Source: a virus. Taken from it: DNA of 57,617 nt. Below the pieces are notes generated by a model. The model saw nothing but the letters and a program-made list of their open reading frames with translations, made no database searches and had not been told where the DNA came from. This document shows positions 45,575 to 53,076 of the stretch, one piece after another. The stretch's first letter is position 1, and each line of letters starts with the position of its first letter. The DNA lies in IMG/VR virus record IMGVR_UViG_3300021956_000017, positions 1 through 57,617 of that record. One strand, written 5' to 3'. Position numbers and translations under genes: made by a program.

Positions 45575-45575
45575 A

Positions 45576-45821
45576 TCAGCAGTTCCACGCTTTCAGCGAT
45601 TTATTGATACGGGAATTTGGGTCTTTCGCGGTCTTCTCGCTGGTCAGCTTCTTCTTCATCCCTTCCATACGAGCGCAGAAGGAGTCGCGCCTGCTGCCGC
45701 CTTCGGGCTGGGGAGGTTTCAAGTTCATGCCTTGCTTTTTCGCGGAGGCCCGACCCTTGGCGTTGAGGCCACCATTGGGATTCTTGCCTTCTTTGCGAGT
45801 CCATGCTGGAGACTTAGCCAT
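45576..45821 (-). CDS. DUF6321-like small basic protein (81 aa)
   Basis: AWTRKEGKNPNGGLNAKGRA opens the protein, then LKPPQPEGGSRRDSFCARME and a Lys-rich helix ending INKSLKAWNC. This matches what I recall as DUF6321, in which SPAWTRKEGKNPxGGLNxKGR is the core. Role unknown; it travels with head genes. Its start overlaps the preceding stop by 8 bases. Confidence 0.68.
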   Translation of the reverse strand: MAKSPAWTRKEGKNPNGGLNAKGRASAKKQGMNLKPPQPEGGSRRDSFCARMEGMKKKLTSEKTAKDPNSRINKSLKAWNC

Positions 45822-46104
45822 AGAACACCGTCACACCGGTAACCGATGCGCTCAAAGCAAGATACAGCGTGCTGCTGAACTTAATCCCCTCACCGGGGAT
45901 GTCGAATGTGTACGTGTTGGGGTTGGTGTTGCTGGCAATGTCAATTTCCAACAAAATCGTTCCTGACGAACCCCCATCTTTGAACTGCACGGTCGCAGCG
46001 GTACTTGCTGCTGGGCAAATAATCAAGCCCTTTAGCCGTGTCGGCCCATTAAAAAGCGTGCCCGCTGCGCTTGCATGAGCACTCTTAACGTCTGTCTGTT
46101 GCAT
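45814..46104 (-). CDS. small beta-structured virion protein (96 aa)
   Basis: Ser/Thr/Ala-rich with regular strands: TRLKGLIICPAASTAATVQF, SSGTILLEIDIASNTNP, GIKFSSTLYLALSASVTGVT. It looks like a one-domain decoration or head-fibre base protein. AGGAGATTAG precedes the ATG. No named family. Confidence 0.6.
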   Translation of the reverse strand: MQQTDVKSAHASAAGTLFNGPTRLKGLIICPAASTAATVQFKDGGSSGTILLEIDIASNTNPNTYTFDIPGEGIKFSSTLYLALSASVTGVTVFYG

Positions 46105-46121
46105 AACTAATCTCCTATGAA

Positions 46122-46139
46122 ACAGGGGCCGAAGCCCCC
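46122..46139 (-). terminator. possible hairpin terminator with UUCG loop
   Basis: On the minus strand GGGGGCTTCGGCCCC forms a 5-bp G/C stem closed by the stable cTTCGg tetraloop, in the 43-bp gap between two head genes. It is followed by TGTTTC, a weak T-run, so it may be a partial terminator or an RNA-stability hairpin. Confidence 0.45.
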
Positions 46140-46147
46140 GAGACTAA

Positions 46148-46639
46148 TTACTGCTGGTTGGCAGGAGGCGACATGTTGCCGCTGGAATCCTTGACGATGT
46201 ACTGCACGGTAATCTGTGCTGCACCGCCGCTGGCTGTACCTGCGCAAGCATAGATGAATTGCAGAATCAGGTCGGTTGAACCCACGTTCAGAAGGGTAGC
46301 CATGTTCGTTCCCGACAGCGTGACGGTTGCGCGGCCCACAGCCAAAGGAGTCGTGGTAGCGCCGCCAACGGTAGCCAATGAAGTGCCGCCCGAAGTCTGA
46401 ACAGTGATGGTGTTTCCGGTCGTGCCAGCAAATGCGGTAGTGATGTCACAGAAGATGTTGGTAATCTGTGCGCCTGCGGGGATGACCGCAAAGGTCGTGG
46501 CAGTCGTGGTGCTAACCGTCAGTGAGCCGGTTTGGCAGACTTGGGTAGCGCCTGTGTTCTGGATGGTTCCAGCGGTAGTACCAGTGGTATTTTTGACCGT
46601 GCCCAAAAGCCACGGGCCGAGATGAGTTGCGAATCCCAT
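46148..46639 (-). CDS. beta-rich head decoration-type protein (163 aa)
   Basis: Almost only Thr, Gly, Ala, Val and Ser with alternating strands: TGSLTVSTTTATTFAVIPAG, ITNIFCDITTAFAGTTGN, ATVTLSGTNMATLLNVGS. The N-terminus is MGFATHLGPWLLGTVKNTTG. The position just downstream of the major capsid gene suggests a capsid decoration or minor head protein. ATAAATCCTC in plus sense gives a GAGGATTTAT binding site. Confidence 0.62.
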   Translation of the reverse strand: MGFATHLGPWLLGTVKNTTGTTAGTIQNTGATQVCQTGSLTVSTTTATTFAVIPAGAQITNIFCDITTAFAGTTGNTITVQTSGGTSLATVGGATTTPLAVGRATVTLSGTNMATLLNVGSTDLILQFIYACAGTASGGAAQITVQYIVKDSSGNMSPPANQQ

Positions 46640-46745
46640 GATAAATCCTCACATACAAGTGGAGCGCATCAATCGGTATGTCGTCCAGCCGGGACTGGTT
46701 TGATACGCCGGTAACCCCGGAATGATTGCAATATACACCAAAAAG

Positions 46746-46768
46746 AAAAGGGGCACAAGGCCCCTTTT
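46746..46768 (-). terminator. strong intrinsic terminator after the major capsid gene
   Basis: A 9-bp stem, AAAAGGGGC / GCCCCTTTT, with a 5-nt loop. On the minus strand it starts 11 bases after the capsid stop codon and is followed by CTTTTTGG. The A and T ends of the stem make it bidirectional. It probably raises capsid mRNA relative to genes downstream by partial termination, as in many phages. Confidence 0.8.
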
Positions 46769-46778
46769 CTCAGTCCTT

Positions 46779-47690
46779 TTAGGACGAACCGGGAGAACCA
46801 AAAATTCCCAGCGGGTCAGACCAGCCGAACGAATAACGCTCACGAGCCTTGTAACGGACGTTACCAGTATCGAAGTCGCCATCCATCGAAGTGGCCATAG
46901 GCGTACGCACGAAGTGCTTCAGCCCGTTAGGCACGTCAGTGGTCAGATACCAGCCATTGCTGTCTGTCAAGAAGTGGTTGACAGTGTAGCCTTCAGGAAT
47001 CGAACCATTGTTCTTCAGTGCGTTGATGTCGTTGTCGGTAGTACCAACACGCAGGCTGGTTTCCAACAGACGAGTAGCAACGAACATCAGAGACGGGGGA
47101 ACAATCAGCTTGCGGGGCTTGGCTGCAATCAGCAGGCCCTTCTCATCCGTCCAAGCGGCGATTTGGATGACGGCGGCTTCCAAGGAAGTCTCGTTCAAAT
47201 CAGCGCCAGTGGTCGGGCGATTGCTGTTGGTTCCGCCATTGACCAGCGGGTGAGCAGTGCTGAACAACGAAACGCCGTCGCCGCCAATGTAGTTGGCAGA
47301 GAAACCGTTGTTGATAACAGCAGCAGCTTTAACCTGCTTGGTGTACGCCATACCGCGTGCCAAAGCCTTGGTGTAGCGGGCAGACAGACTGTCGTACAGG
47401 TTGTCTTCCACAGCTTCCTCGGTGATGGAGAAGCCCAGCGCAATGGTTTCGTGGTTGTAACGGGAAGTGAAGGCTTCCTGCGCATTGTCATAAGCAATGG
47501 CTTGGCCCTCGTTCTTCACCGGTGCAGCACCGAATCCAGCGAGCTTGGTTTCTTCTTCAAAGCTACGCTCCGATTTCTCGGTCTCGTAGATTTCCTTGTG
47601 CTCTTCGCCATAGCGGGCGTATTCAAGTCCGTACAGAGCGTTCAGACCCGGAAGGAGTTCCTTCAATAGTTGTGCGCGTGAAATAGCCAT
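46779..47690 (-). CDS. major capsid protein (303 aa)
   Basis: Features of an HK97-fold capsid subunit of the Mu gpT-like group: a helical charged N-terminus (LNALYGLEYARYGEEHKEIY), SITEEAVEDNLYDSL as the long spine helix, FSTAHPLVNGGTNSNRP, then IQIAAWTDEKGLLIAAKPRK and IVPPSLMFVATRLLE in the P-domain, and a C-terminal DTGNVRYKARERYSFGWSDP strand. It follows scaffold and portal genes and is followed by a strong terminator. AAGGAGCTAAATC is the binding site. Confidence 0.9.
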   Translation of the reverse strand: MAISRAQLLKELLPGLNALYGLEYARYGEEHKEIYETEKSERSFEEETKLAGFGAAPVKNEGQAIAYDNAQEAFTSRYNHETIALGFSITEEAVEDNLYDSLSARYTKALARGMAYTKQVKAAAVINNGFSANYIGGDGVSLFSTAHPLVNGGTNSNRPTTGADLNETSLEAAVIQIAAWTDEKGLLIAAKPRKLIVPPSLMFVATRLLETSLRVGTTDNDINALKNNGSIPEGYTVNHFLTDSNGWYLTTDVPNGLKHFVRTPMATSMDGDFDTGNVRYKARERYSFGWSDPLGIFGSPGSS

Positions 47691-47701
47691 GATTTAGCTC
47701 C

Positions 47702-48535
47702 TTATGCACCGGTTGCGGAATAGTAACCGTGCAGACCTTGGTTCAATTTAACCAAGATTTCGGGGTACTGGGTGAAGACGACGGTCGAGCTGTAAACACC
47801 CGAGTTGATTGTGAAGCTTGCGGCTTGGTCCAGCACAACGGAGGTTGCGCCAGCGGCTGCTGCGGTTGCCACAAAAGAACCCGTCTGTGCAACTTGACCA
47901 CTGGTGGTCAACACAGAAACGTCCGTACCAACGGGCAGTGCGTAAGGCAGTGCACTCACGGTCAGGGTAGTAGTACCCGTGCTGTAAGTAGCAGTACCCA
48001 AAGCAACTGCGGTATCAGGCACAACGCCAACCATGCGCAAAGGCAGAGTGGTGGTGACCGGAGTAGCCGTAGGAGCCAGAATCGCGTTGGCCGAATTGCC
48101 AGTGTTGACGCTGCCGGTGTTGTTGATGGCTGACAGGTTAGTGCCAATCATCGCCAGAGCGCCCGAAGCAACGGTAGTACCGGAGCTGCAAACAACCGCC
48201 TTGAACACGGCATCAGGGTCATCCAAGATGTAGGCTTGGCAATCACCGGCGGCGGTGCTTGCGGGCCAATACTGGGAGAACAACTTTTGCTTAGTTGTGG
48301 GGTTGGTGTAGGTGCAACCCAAGAAAATACCGACGGTCTGGTTCAGACCAGTGCCAGTAGAAACCGAGGCGCGTGTGGCAAAGCCACGGGATAGAACCAC
48401 GAAATCTCCGTAGAAGATGCTGGTCGCGTAACCGTACTGGATGTTGTACATGCGGGTAGAACCTGCAAATACTTGACCACCAATAAGGTTCTGCGGCAAC
48501 AGTCCGTACGGAGCTGATACGACAGGATATGCCAT
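47702..48535 (-). CDS. head protein, decoration or minor capsid type (277 aa)
   Basis: An N-terminal domain (VSAPYGLLPQNLIGGQVFAG, IQYGYATSIFYGDFVVLSRG) is followed by a Thr/Ser/Val-rich beta domain (TTTLTVSALPYALPVGTDVS), probably Ig-like. It lies between scaffold-side genes and the major capsid gene, which suggests a capsid surface or stabilising protein. TAGGAGTTTTTC precedes the start. Confidence 0.68.
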   Translation of the reverse strand: MAYPVVSAPYGLLPQNLIGGQVFAGSTRMYNIQYGYATSIFYGDFVVLSRGFATRASVSTGTGLNQTVGIFLGCTYTNPTTKQKLFSQYWPASTAAGDCQAYILDDPDAVFKAVVCSSGTTVASGALAMIGTNLSAINNTGSVNTGNSANAILAPTATPVTTTLPLRMVGVVPDTAVALGTATYSTGTTTLTVSALPYALPVGTDVSVLTTSGQVAQTGSFVATAAAAGATSVVLDQAASFTINSGVYSSTVVFTQYPEILVKLNQGLHGYYSATGA

Positions 48536-48548
48536 GAAAAACTCCTAT

Positions 48549-48995
48549 TTATTTAAGACCAAGACCAAAACCGCCACGCGTTGAACTGGATTTTCTTTCC
48601 GAGAACAACGGCATGCGCGGGTCATTCTGACGCAAAAAGCTATTGTCTACCGAGTCCATCTGTTGCTGTGCTTGTCCGTTGTAGTACTCAGCCATAGCTT
48701 CTACGTTCTCGGTCGGCTGTTTGCAAAGCATCAGCCCTCCGATTTCGATGTTGCCTGTCTTTTCGTTGCCGGTTAGCATCATTTCAGGGTAATCCACTGC
48801 CTTACACGGTTCCCATCCGTCACGCAATTTACGCGACACATTGGTAGGGTCAGACTGCCCTAGGATGTGTGTCGCAATCCAGCGGTGCGTCATACCGGGG
48901 ATTGGGTCGGGGTCAGGCAGAGTACTGGACGGTCGATAGACCTTACGCACAGATTTTTCGCGGGAAACAAGGTCACGGGATTCACGAGTTGCCAT
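48549..48995 (-). CDS. conserved head-gene protein (148 aa)
   Basis: Contains VYRPSSTLPDPDPIPGMTHR, then WIATHILGQSDPTNVSRKLR, DGWEPCKAVDYPEMML and GGLMLCKQPTENVEAMAEYY, a conserved block in podovirus structural operons between scaffold and capsid genes. The C-terminus is Gly/Ser-rich. It may be a capsid assembly factor; the function is not known. Confidence 0.68.
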   Translation of the reverse strand: MATRESRDLVSREKSVRKVYRPSSTLPDPDPIPGMTHRWIATHILGQSDPTNVSRKLRDGWEPCKAVDYPEMMLTGNEKTGNIEIGGLMLCKQPTENVEAMAEYYNGQAQQQMDSVDNSFLRQNDPRMPLFSERKSSSTRGGFGLGLK

Positions 48996-48999
48996 AATA

Positions 49000-49944
49000 T
49001 TAAGACTCCAATTTTGCTACTTGAGCAGCGTACTGCTGCGGGGTTAATCCAAACTTCTTGGCCAACGCAAGCGCTGACGGCGTAATCTGAATTTTCTTTG
49101 GCCCTGACGAACGGGTCGCTGGGGCTACCACGGATGCTGGACGCTGACTCCTTTCACTTTGGGGCTTTTCACTCCGGCTACTCCCGAACACTTCGGGAAA
49201 TTTGCTTCTGACACTATTGTCAATCTGCGCGTAGTACTCATCACTTTGCGGGTCAATGCCCGAGTTCACTAGCTTTTGATGCAACCCTAGTGCGTAGTTG
49301 GATACATCCTCGAACCCCTCAGAACCGAACCACTGGTTTTTTGCTTGCCAGCGCAAGGATTTTTGGTCAGGTTTTCCCTGTGGGGCCACAGGTTGTTGCG
49401 TTTGTACACTATCGCTGTACGTTTGTAAAGGGGCCGGGCGGAAGCTTTTTGCCCGCTCCAAGTTGAACTTGGCGTCGGTCATGGCTTCCTGAGCGGCAAT
49501 GATGGCGTCCGTGTCAAAGGCTTCTTGCGCTTCCTTGTACTGACGGCGGGCTTTTTCCATCTCGGCTTCCGCAGCGGACAGGCCGGAGGCAGCAATCTGC
49601 TTTGTGCCTTGCTCGACGTAGCCCTTGAGCTGTTTGTTCTCGTCCAACAAAGCTTGGGCCAGCCGCTCCAGCTCCTGCTTTTCCCGCAGGGTGGACTCTT
49701 TGGCGCGGCGTTCGTCGTGCCGTGCGTGGGTCAGCTTCTTGATGCGCTCTTGGACTTTGGAGCTGTAGGTCTCCAGTTCTTCGTCCGTGGGGTCTTCGAC
49801 CGGCTCTTCCAGCTTTTGACGACCGCGGTCTTGCTCCGGGGTATCGTCTACGACTTCGACTTCAATGTCGGTGTCGCCGGTTTCAATGTCAACGGTGACG
49901 GTTTTTTCGTCTTCAATCTCGTCGGGAAATTTGAATTCAGACAT
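49000..49944 (-). CDS. capsid scaffolding protein (314 aa)
   Basis: Start at 49944, after GAGAGGAATCACCC; the form from 49980 overlaps the GroES-like gene further. Acidic N-terminus (EFKFPDEIEDEKTV, VEVVDDTPEQD), a long central coiled coil (ERIKKLTHARHDERRAKEST, ALLDENKQLKGYVEQGTK) and a basic C-terminal end (KFGLTPQQYAAQVAKLES). This is the classic phage scaffold layout, and the gene lies between portal and capsid genes. Confidence 0.8.
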   Translation of the reverse strand: MSEFKFPDEIEDEKTVTVDIETGDTDIEVEVVDDTPEQDRGRQKLEEPVEDPTDEELETYSSKVQERIKKLTHARHDERRAKESTLREKQELERLAQALLDENKQLKGYVEQGTKQIAASGLSAAEAEMEKARRQYKEAQEAFDTDAIIAAQEAMTDAKFNLERAKSFRPAPLQTYSDSVQTQQPVAPQGKPDQKSLRWQAKNQWFGSEGFEDVSNYALGLHQKLVNSGIDPQSDEYYAQIDNSVRSKFPEVFGSSRSEKPQSERSQRPASVVAPATRSSGPKKIQITPSALALAKKFGLTPQQYAAQVAKLES

Positions 49945-50365
49945 GGGTGATTCCTCTCGGGTCTTGCACAACACCTTCAACTTGGTCGTCGTTGATTAAG
50001 CGCATCTCGCGCCCGTACATCTTGAACCGTGTGCCTGCATACGTACGGGTAAGTACGAAATCGCCTTCCTTGCACCAAGGGCCTGTTGGGAACTTGGATT
50101 TGTCGGAGTAGGCATCAGGGCCAACCTTGACCACAAACAAAACCGCCGTGGTCAGCTCTTCTCGCTTCATCATGTCTTTCGGCTTGACAAGGTTTGTGCC
50201 TTGAATCAGCTCTTCGACTTCAGGCAAGAAGCACAACAGCTTGTACCCAGACGGGTCGGGTAGCTGCTTGGCTTTTTCCGCATCCGTCAGCGTTTCGTCA
50301 GGGACTTCCGCTGTTTGGATGGGCTGGGGCATTTCTACCCCCGGAGGCAAGAGGATGTCACTCAT
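49937..50365 (-). CDS. GroES-like co-chaperonin (142 aa)
   Basis: Start at 50365, overlapping the previous stop by 8 bases. Residues about 40-133 follow the GroES layout: GYKLLCFLPEVEE (first strands), a mobile-loop-like KPKDMMKREELTTA, VLFVVKVGPDAY (like GxVxAVGxG), WCKEGDFVLTRTYAG (like VKVGDxVxF) and INDDQVEGVV (like ESDILAxV). A Pro-rich N-terminal extension of about 40 residues is added. It probably works with the host GroEL ring to fold capsid proteins, in the manner of T4 gp31. Its site between portal and scaffold genes supports that. Sequence similarity is at motif level. Confidence 0.68.
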   Translation of the reverse strand: MSDILLPPGVEMPQPIQTAEVPDETLTDAEKAKQLPDPSGYKLLCFLPEVEELIQGTNLVKPKDMMKREELTTAVLFVVKVGPDAYSDKSKFPTGPWCKEGDFVLTRTYAGTRFKMYGREMRLINDDQVEGVVQDPRGITHV

Positions 50366-50552
50366 CGTTGTTTTCAACTTTCTTCAGCAGGGCCAACAGG
50401 TAGGACTCTGCGGTGGCTAGGCCCTGTATCACCCCGCAAAGTTTTTGGTACTCTTCAAAAGACCGACAGGCCCCACCAGCCATGTGGTCCGCGTAGTTGT
50501 TCATGTCTTCGCGTATTTGCGCGTTCAGTACGTGTGCAAAATCTTGAATCAT
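50358..50552 (-). CDS. small conserved portal-adjacent protein (64 aa)
   Basis: Sequence MIQDFAHVLNAQIREDMNNY, then ADHMAGGACRSFEEYQKLCG and IQGLATAESYLLALLKKVE, all helical. Small proteins of this pattern are ATGA-coupled to the portal gene in many environmental podoviruses, as here. It may be a portal or packaging accessory; it is too small to be the scaffold. Two cysteines, no metal motif. Confidence 0.7.
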   Translation of the reverse strand: MIQDFAHVLNAQIREDMNNYADHMAGGACRSFEEYQKLCGVIQGLATAESYLLALLKKVENNDE

Positions 50553-53065
50553 TCTTCAGTCTCCGTTGGTGTAGTTTGTTGTGTTTGCATCGCTTGGTCT
50601 TTTGCAATCTGCGCACCCAGCTTGACCCCTGCGTGCTCTTGGTCAAATTTCTGCTGGGCTTGTTTCTCCCGGATGGAAGCTCCGACCTTTACGCCCTCCA
50701 ACTGCATGCGTGCAGCAGCTTCTTCTTTGCGTGCGTTGTTGATGTCCGCTTTGGCCGCTGCCTCCATCACCATGCGTTGCTTCTCCAGCTCCAGCTTGGC
50801 TTGCTCAATTGCAAAGTCCTGCTGCACCTTCTGCGCCTCCAACTGCAAGCTGCCCTGCTTGAGCTGCAACTCCTGCTGCTGCATCACCACCATCGGGTCT
50901 TGGGCTTGTTGTTGCGCTTGCTGTTGTTGTGCCTGCTGCTGGTTTACCTGCAACGCCTGCTGCGCGGCTTGCGCCATCATGCTGGACAACGCCTGCTCAA
51001 TCTGCGGCGGCAAGTCTTCGTCCTCGGGCGGTAGGGCCAAGCCCAACTGCGCCTCAATCTGTTTGCGGTACTGGTAGCCCGCGTGCTCGGCAACGTGCGC
51101 CATGAGCGCGGCTTGGATGACCGGAGCCTTGGGGTTCTGACCAATGCTGGCTGCAATCATGGGGTCTTGCATCATCGACATGTGCACCGCGATATGCGCC
51201 TGATGGTCTTGGTTCAGGAATGCCTTCACCGGGTCGCCTTTGAGGAGCGACATGTTCTCGGTCACCGGGTCGCGTGGCTTCTGGTCTTCCGGCAGGGGAA
51301 CCAACTTGTCGGCGTTCTTGATGCCCAGAATCTCCAGCATGTTGCGGTGCAACTGGGGCATGTTGTAGATGTCAGGCGACGCCTGTGCCATCTGCATGAC
51401 CGCTTGGTACTGGACGACCCGCTGGCTCATGGTGGCCGCGTTGGGGTCGCTGACCGGAATCACGTCCACATGGTCGTAGTCCTCACGTTTGGCCGTGGGT
51501 GCGCCAATGTCGGGCTGGTAGTCGTACGCTGGCTCCGTGTAGTCACGGATGATTGCCGCCAGCAGCCGCAGCTCCTGCTTGAATGTGTAGTGCAGCCGGG
51601 CCTGAACCGCCGACATCACCTTGAGCTGGCGCTCCAGCAAGGCCAGCGTAGTGCCCACCGGGGCTTGCCCCGACATGTCGCTAATCTTCATGTCCGCCGT
51701 GGACGCGAACCTTCTACCTTCTTCTACGATGTTATTCAGCAAAGTGTATAGAACTTGGCTGGGCTCTTTGTACGGCAGGGGCAGGATGTTGTCGCGCAGC
51801 GCACCGGAGCCAATGTCTACGTCGCGGAACTCGCCCGGCTGGATGGGAGTGTCGTCTCCCTTGATGCGCAGGCCACGGGACTTCAGACCACCGGGCAAGT
51901 TGGACAGCGTGCCTGCATCCACCAACTGACGCATGATGCTGGTCGCGCTCTTGGCAAACCCGCCGATGAGGTGGAACAGCCCGAACCCGTACGCGCCAAA
52001 GCCGGGGATGTACTGGTAGTGCACAAAGTGCTGGCGTTTTAGCTTGAGAGGGTCGTCCTCCAGCCAGTTGCGACGAATGGCCAGCACATCGTTGCTGCCC
52101 TTAATCATCGTCACCACGTACGGCAGCGCAATGCCGGTCATGCCTTCTTTGTCTTCGTCCTCGAATCCTGTAATGTCCAAATCCACATGGACTTCATAGA
52201 CCGTGTACCGGTCGTCGTTGATGTCGCTGAAGCCGGTCTCTTTGTCCTTGGCCTGCTTGATGTCGCTACGGTCTTTGTCTGTCTCGGGCAGCTCAATGTC
52301 GCGGTAGAACCCCGCTTTCTGGAGCTTGATGATTTCGTTCTCAGTCTTGCGCATGACGTGCGTGATGCGGTAGCACGTATCCAAGTCGGTCGTCCCGTAC
52401 GGCAGGATGATGTCCTCTGCCGGTATGAACATGGAGACCTGACGCCCAAGACTGGGGTCAAAATAGATTTTCTTGAACGCTGAACCCGTAGCAGGTAGGC
52501 TCCACAGCATGCGCTCTTGCTCGGGCCGGAACTCCCGCATGACTTCGGTCAGCTCATAGTTCATGTCAGCCTCGACCCGTTGCGCCGCCTCAAGTTTCTC
52601 GGGAGTCTCTTTACCCACAATCTTTGTACGTACAGGCCCTTGCGCTGGGAACATCTCTGTGATGGTCTCCGACTGGAAGCGCACCACAGCCTCGGTAATC
52701 ATGGGGTGGAACACGCCGCTGGCGCCTTGCCACGGCTCCGTGCGGTCTTCGTACTGCAAGCCCAGCAGCTTGATGCCCTCGGTGTACGCTTTCTCCCAGT
52801 CCTTGCGGCTGGCTTTGTCGTTGTCAATGTCGTTGGACAGGTCGCTTGCAAGCTCCTGCAAGTCCCCGTCGTCCATCAGGTCGGCCAAGTTTGCGCCAAA
52901 GTCGTCCATGTTGTCGCCGGGGCGGATGGAAAGGTCAAGGTCTCCGGCGTGGATGTTGACTTCTTCGGGGTCAACAATCTCAATCTCGATGGGTTCTTCG
53001 TCCCCGGCAAGGTCGTCCATGCCAAGCGGTGCTTGATATAACCCTTTGTCCACATTGGTAGCCAT
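50549..53065 (-). CDS. portal protein, P22-like (838 aa)
   Basis: The head vertex ring through which DNA enters and leaves. Characteristic parts: a helical N-terminus (SRKDWEKAYTEGIKLLGLQY), WQGASGVFHPMITEAVVRFQ, then AQGPVRTKIVGKETPEKLEA, GSAFKKIYFDPSLGRQVSMF, YQYIPGFGAYGFGLFHLIGG and LIGGFAKSATSIMRQLVDAG, which match P22-type portal proteins of aquatic phages. The C-terminal 180 residues (Gln/Ala-rich coiled coil: QAAQQALQVNQQQAQ) would form a long barrel inside the capsid. It lies directly after the large terminase gene. Confidence 0.92.
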   Translation of the reverse strand: MATNVDKGLYQAPLGMDDLAGDEEPIEIEIVDPEEVNIHAGDLDLSIRPGDNMDDFGANLADLMDDGDLQELASDLSNDIDNDKASRKDWEKAYTEGIKLLGLQYEDRTEPWQGASGVFHPMITEAVVRFQSETITEMFPAQGPVRTKIVGKETPEKLEAAQRVEADMNYELTEVMREFRPEQERMLWSLPATGSAFKKIYFDPSLGRQVSMFIPAEDIILPYGTTDLDTCYRITHVMRKTENEIIKLQKAGFYRDIELPETDKDRSDIKQAKDKETGFSDINDDRYTVYEVHVDLDITGFEDEDKEGMTGIALPYVVTMIKGSNDVLAIRRNWLEDDPLKLKRQHFVHYQYIPGFGAYGFGLFHLIGGFAKSATSIMRQLVDAGTLSNLPGGLKSRGLRIKGDDTPIQPGEFRDVDIGSGALRDNILPLPYKEPSQVLYTLLNNIVEEGRRFASTADMKISDMSGQAPVGTTLALLERQLKVMSAVQARLHYTFKQELRLLAAIIRDYTEPAYDYQPDIGAPTAKREDYDHVDVIPVSDPNAATMSQRVVQYQAVMQMAQASPDIYNMPQLHRNMLEILGIKNADKLVPLPEDQKPRDPVTENMSLLKGDPVKAFLNQDHQAHIAVHMSMMQDPMIAASIGQNPKAPVIQAALMAHVAEHAGYQYRKQIEAQLGLALPPEDEDLPPQIEQALSSMMAQAAQQALQVNQQQAQQQQAQQQAQDPMVVMQQQELQLKQGSLQLEAQKVQQDFAIEQAKLELEKQRMVMEAAAKADINNARKEEAAARMQLEGVKVGASIREKQAQQKFDQEHAGVKLGAQIAKDQAMQTQQTTPTETEE

Positions 53066-53076
53066 ACTTATTTCTT

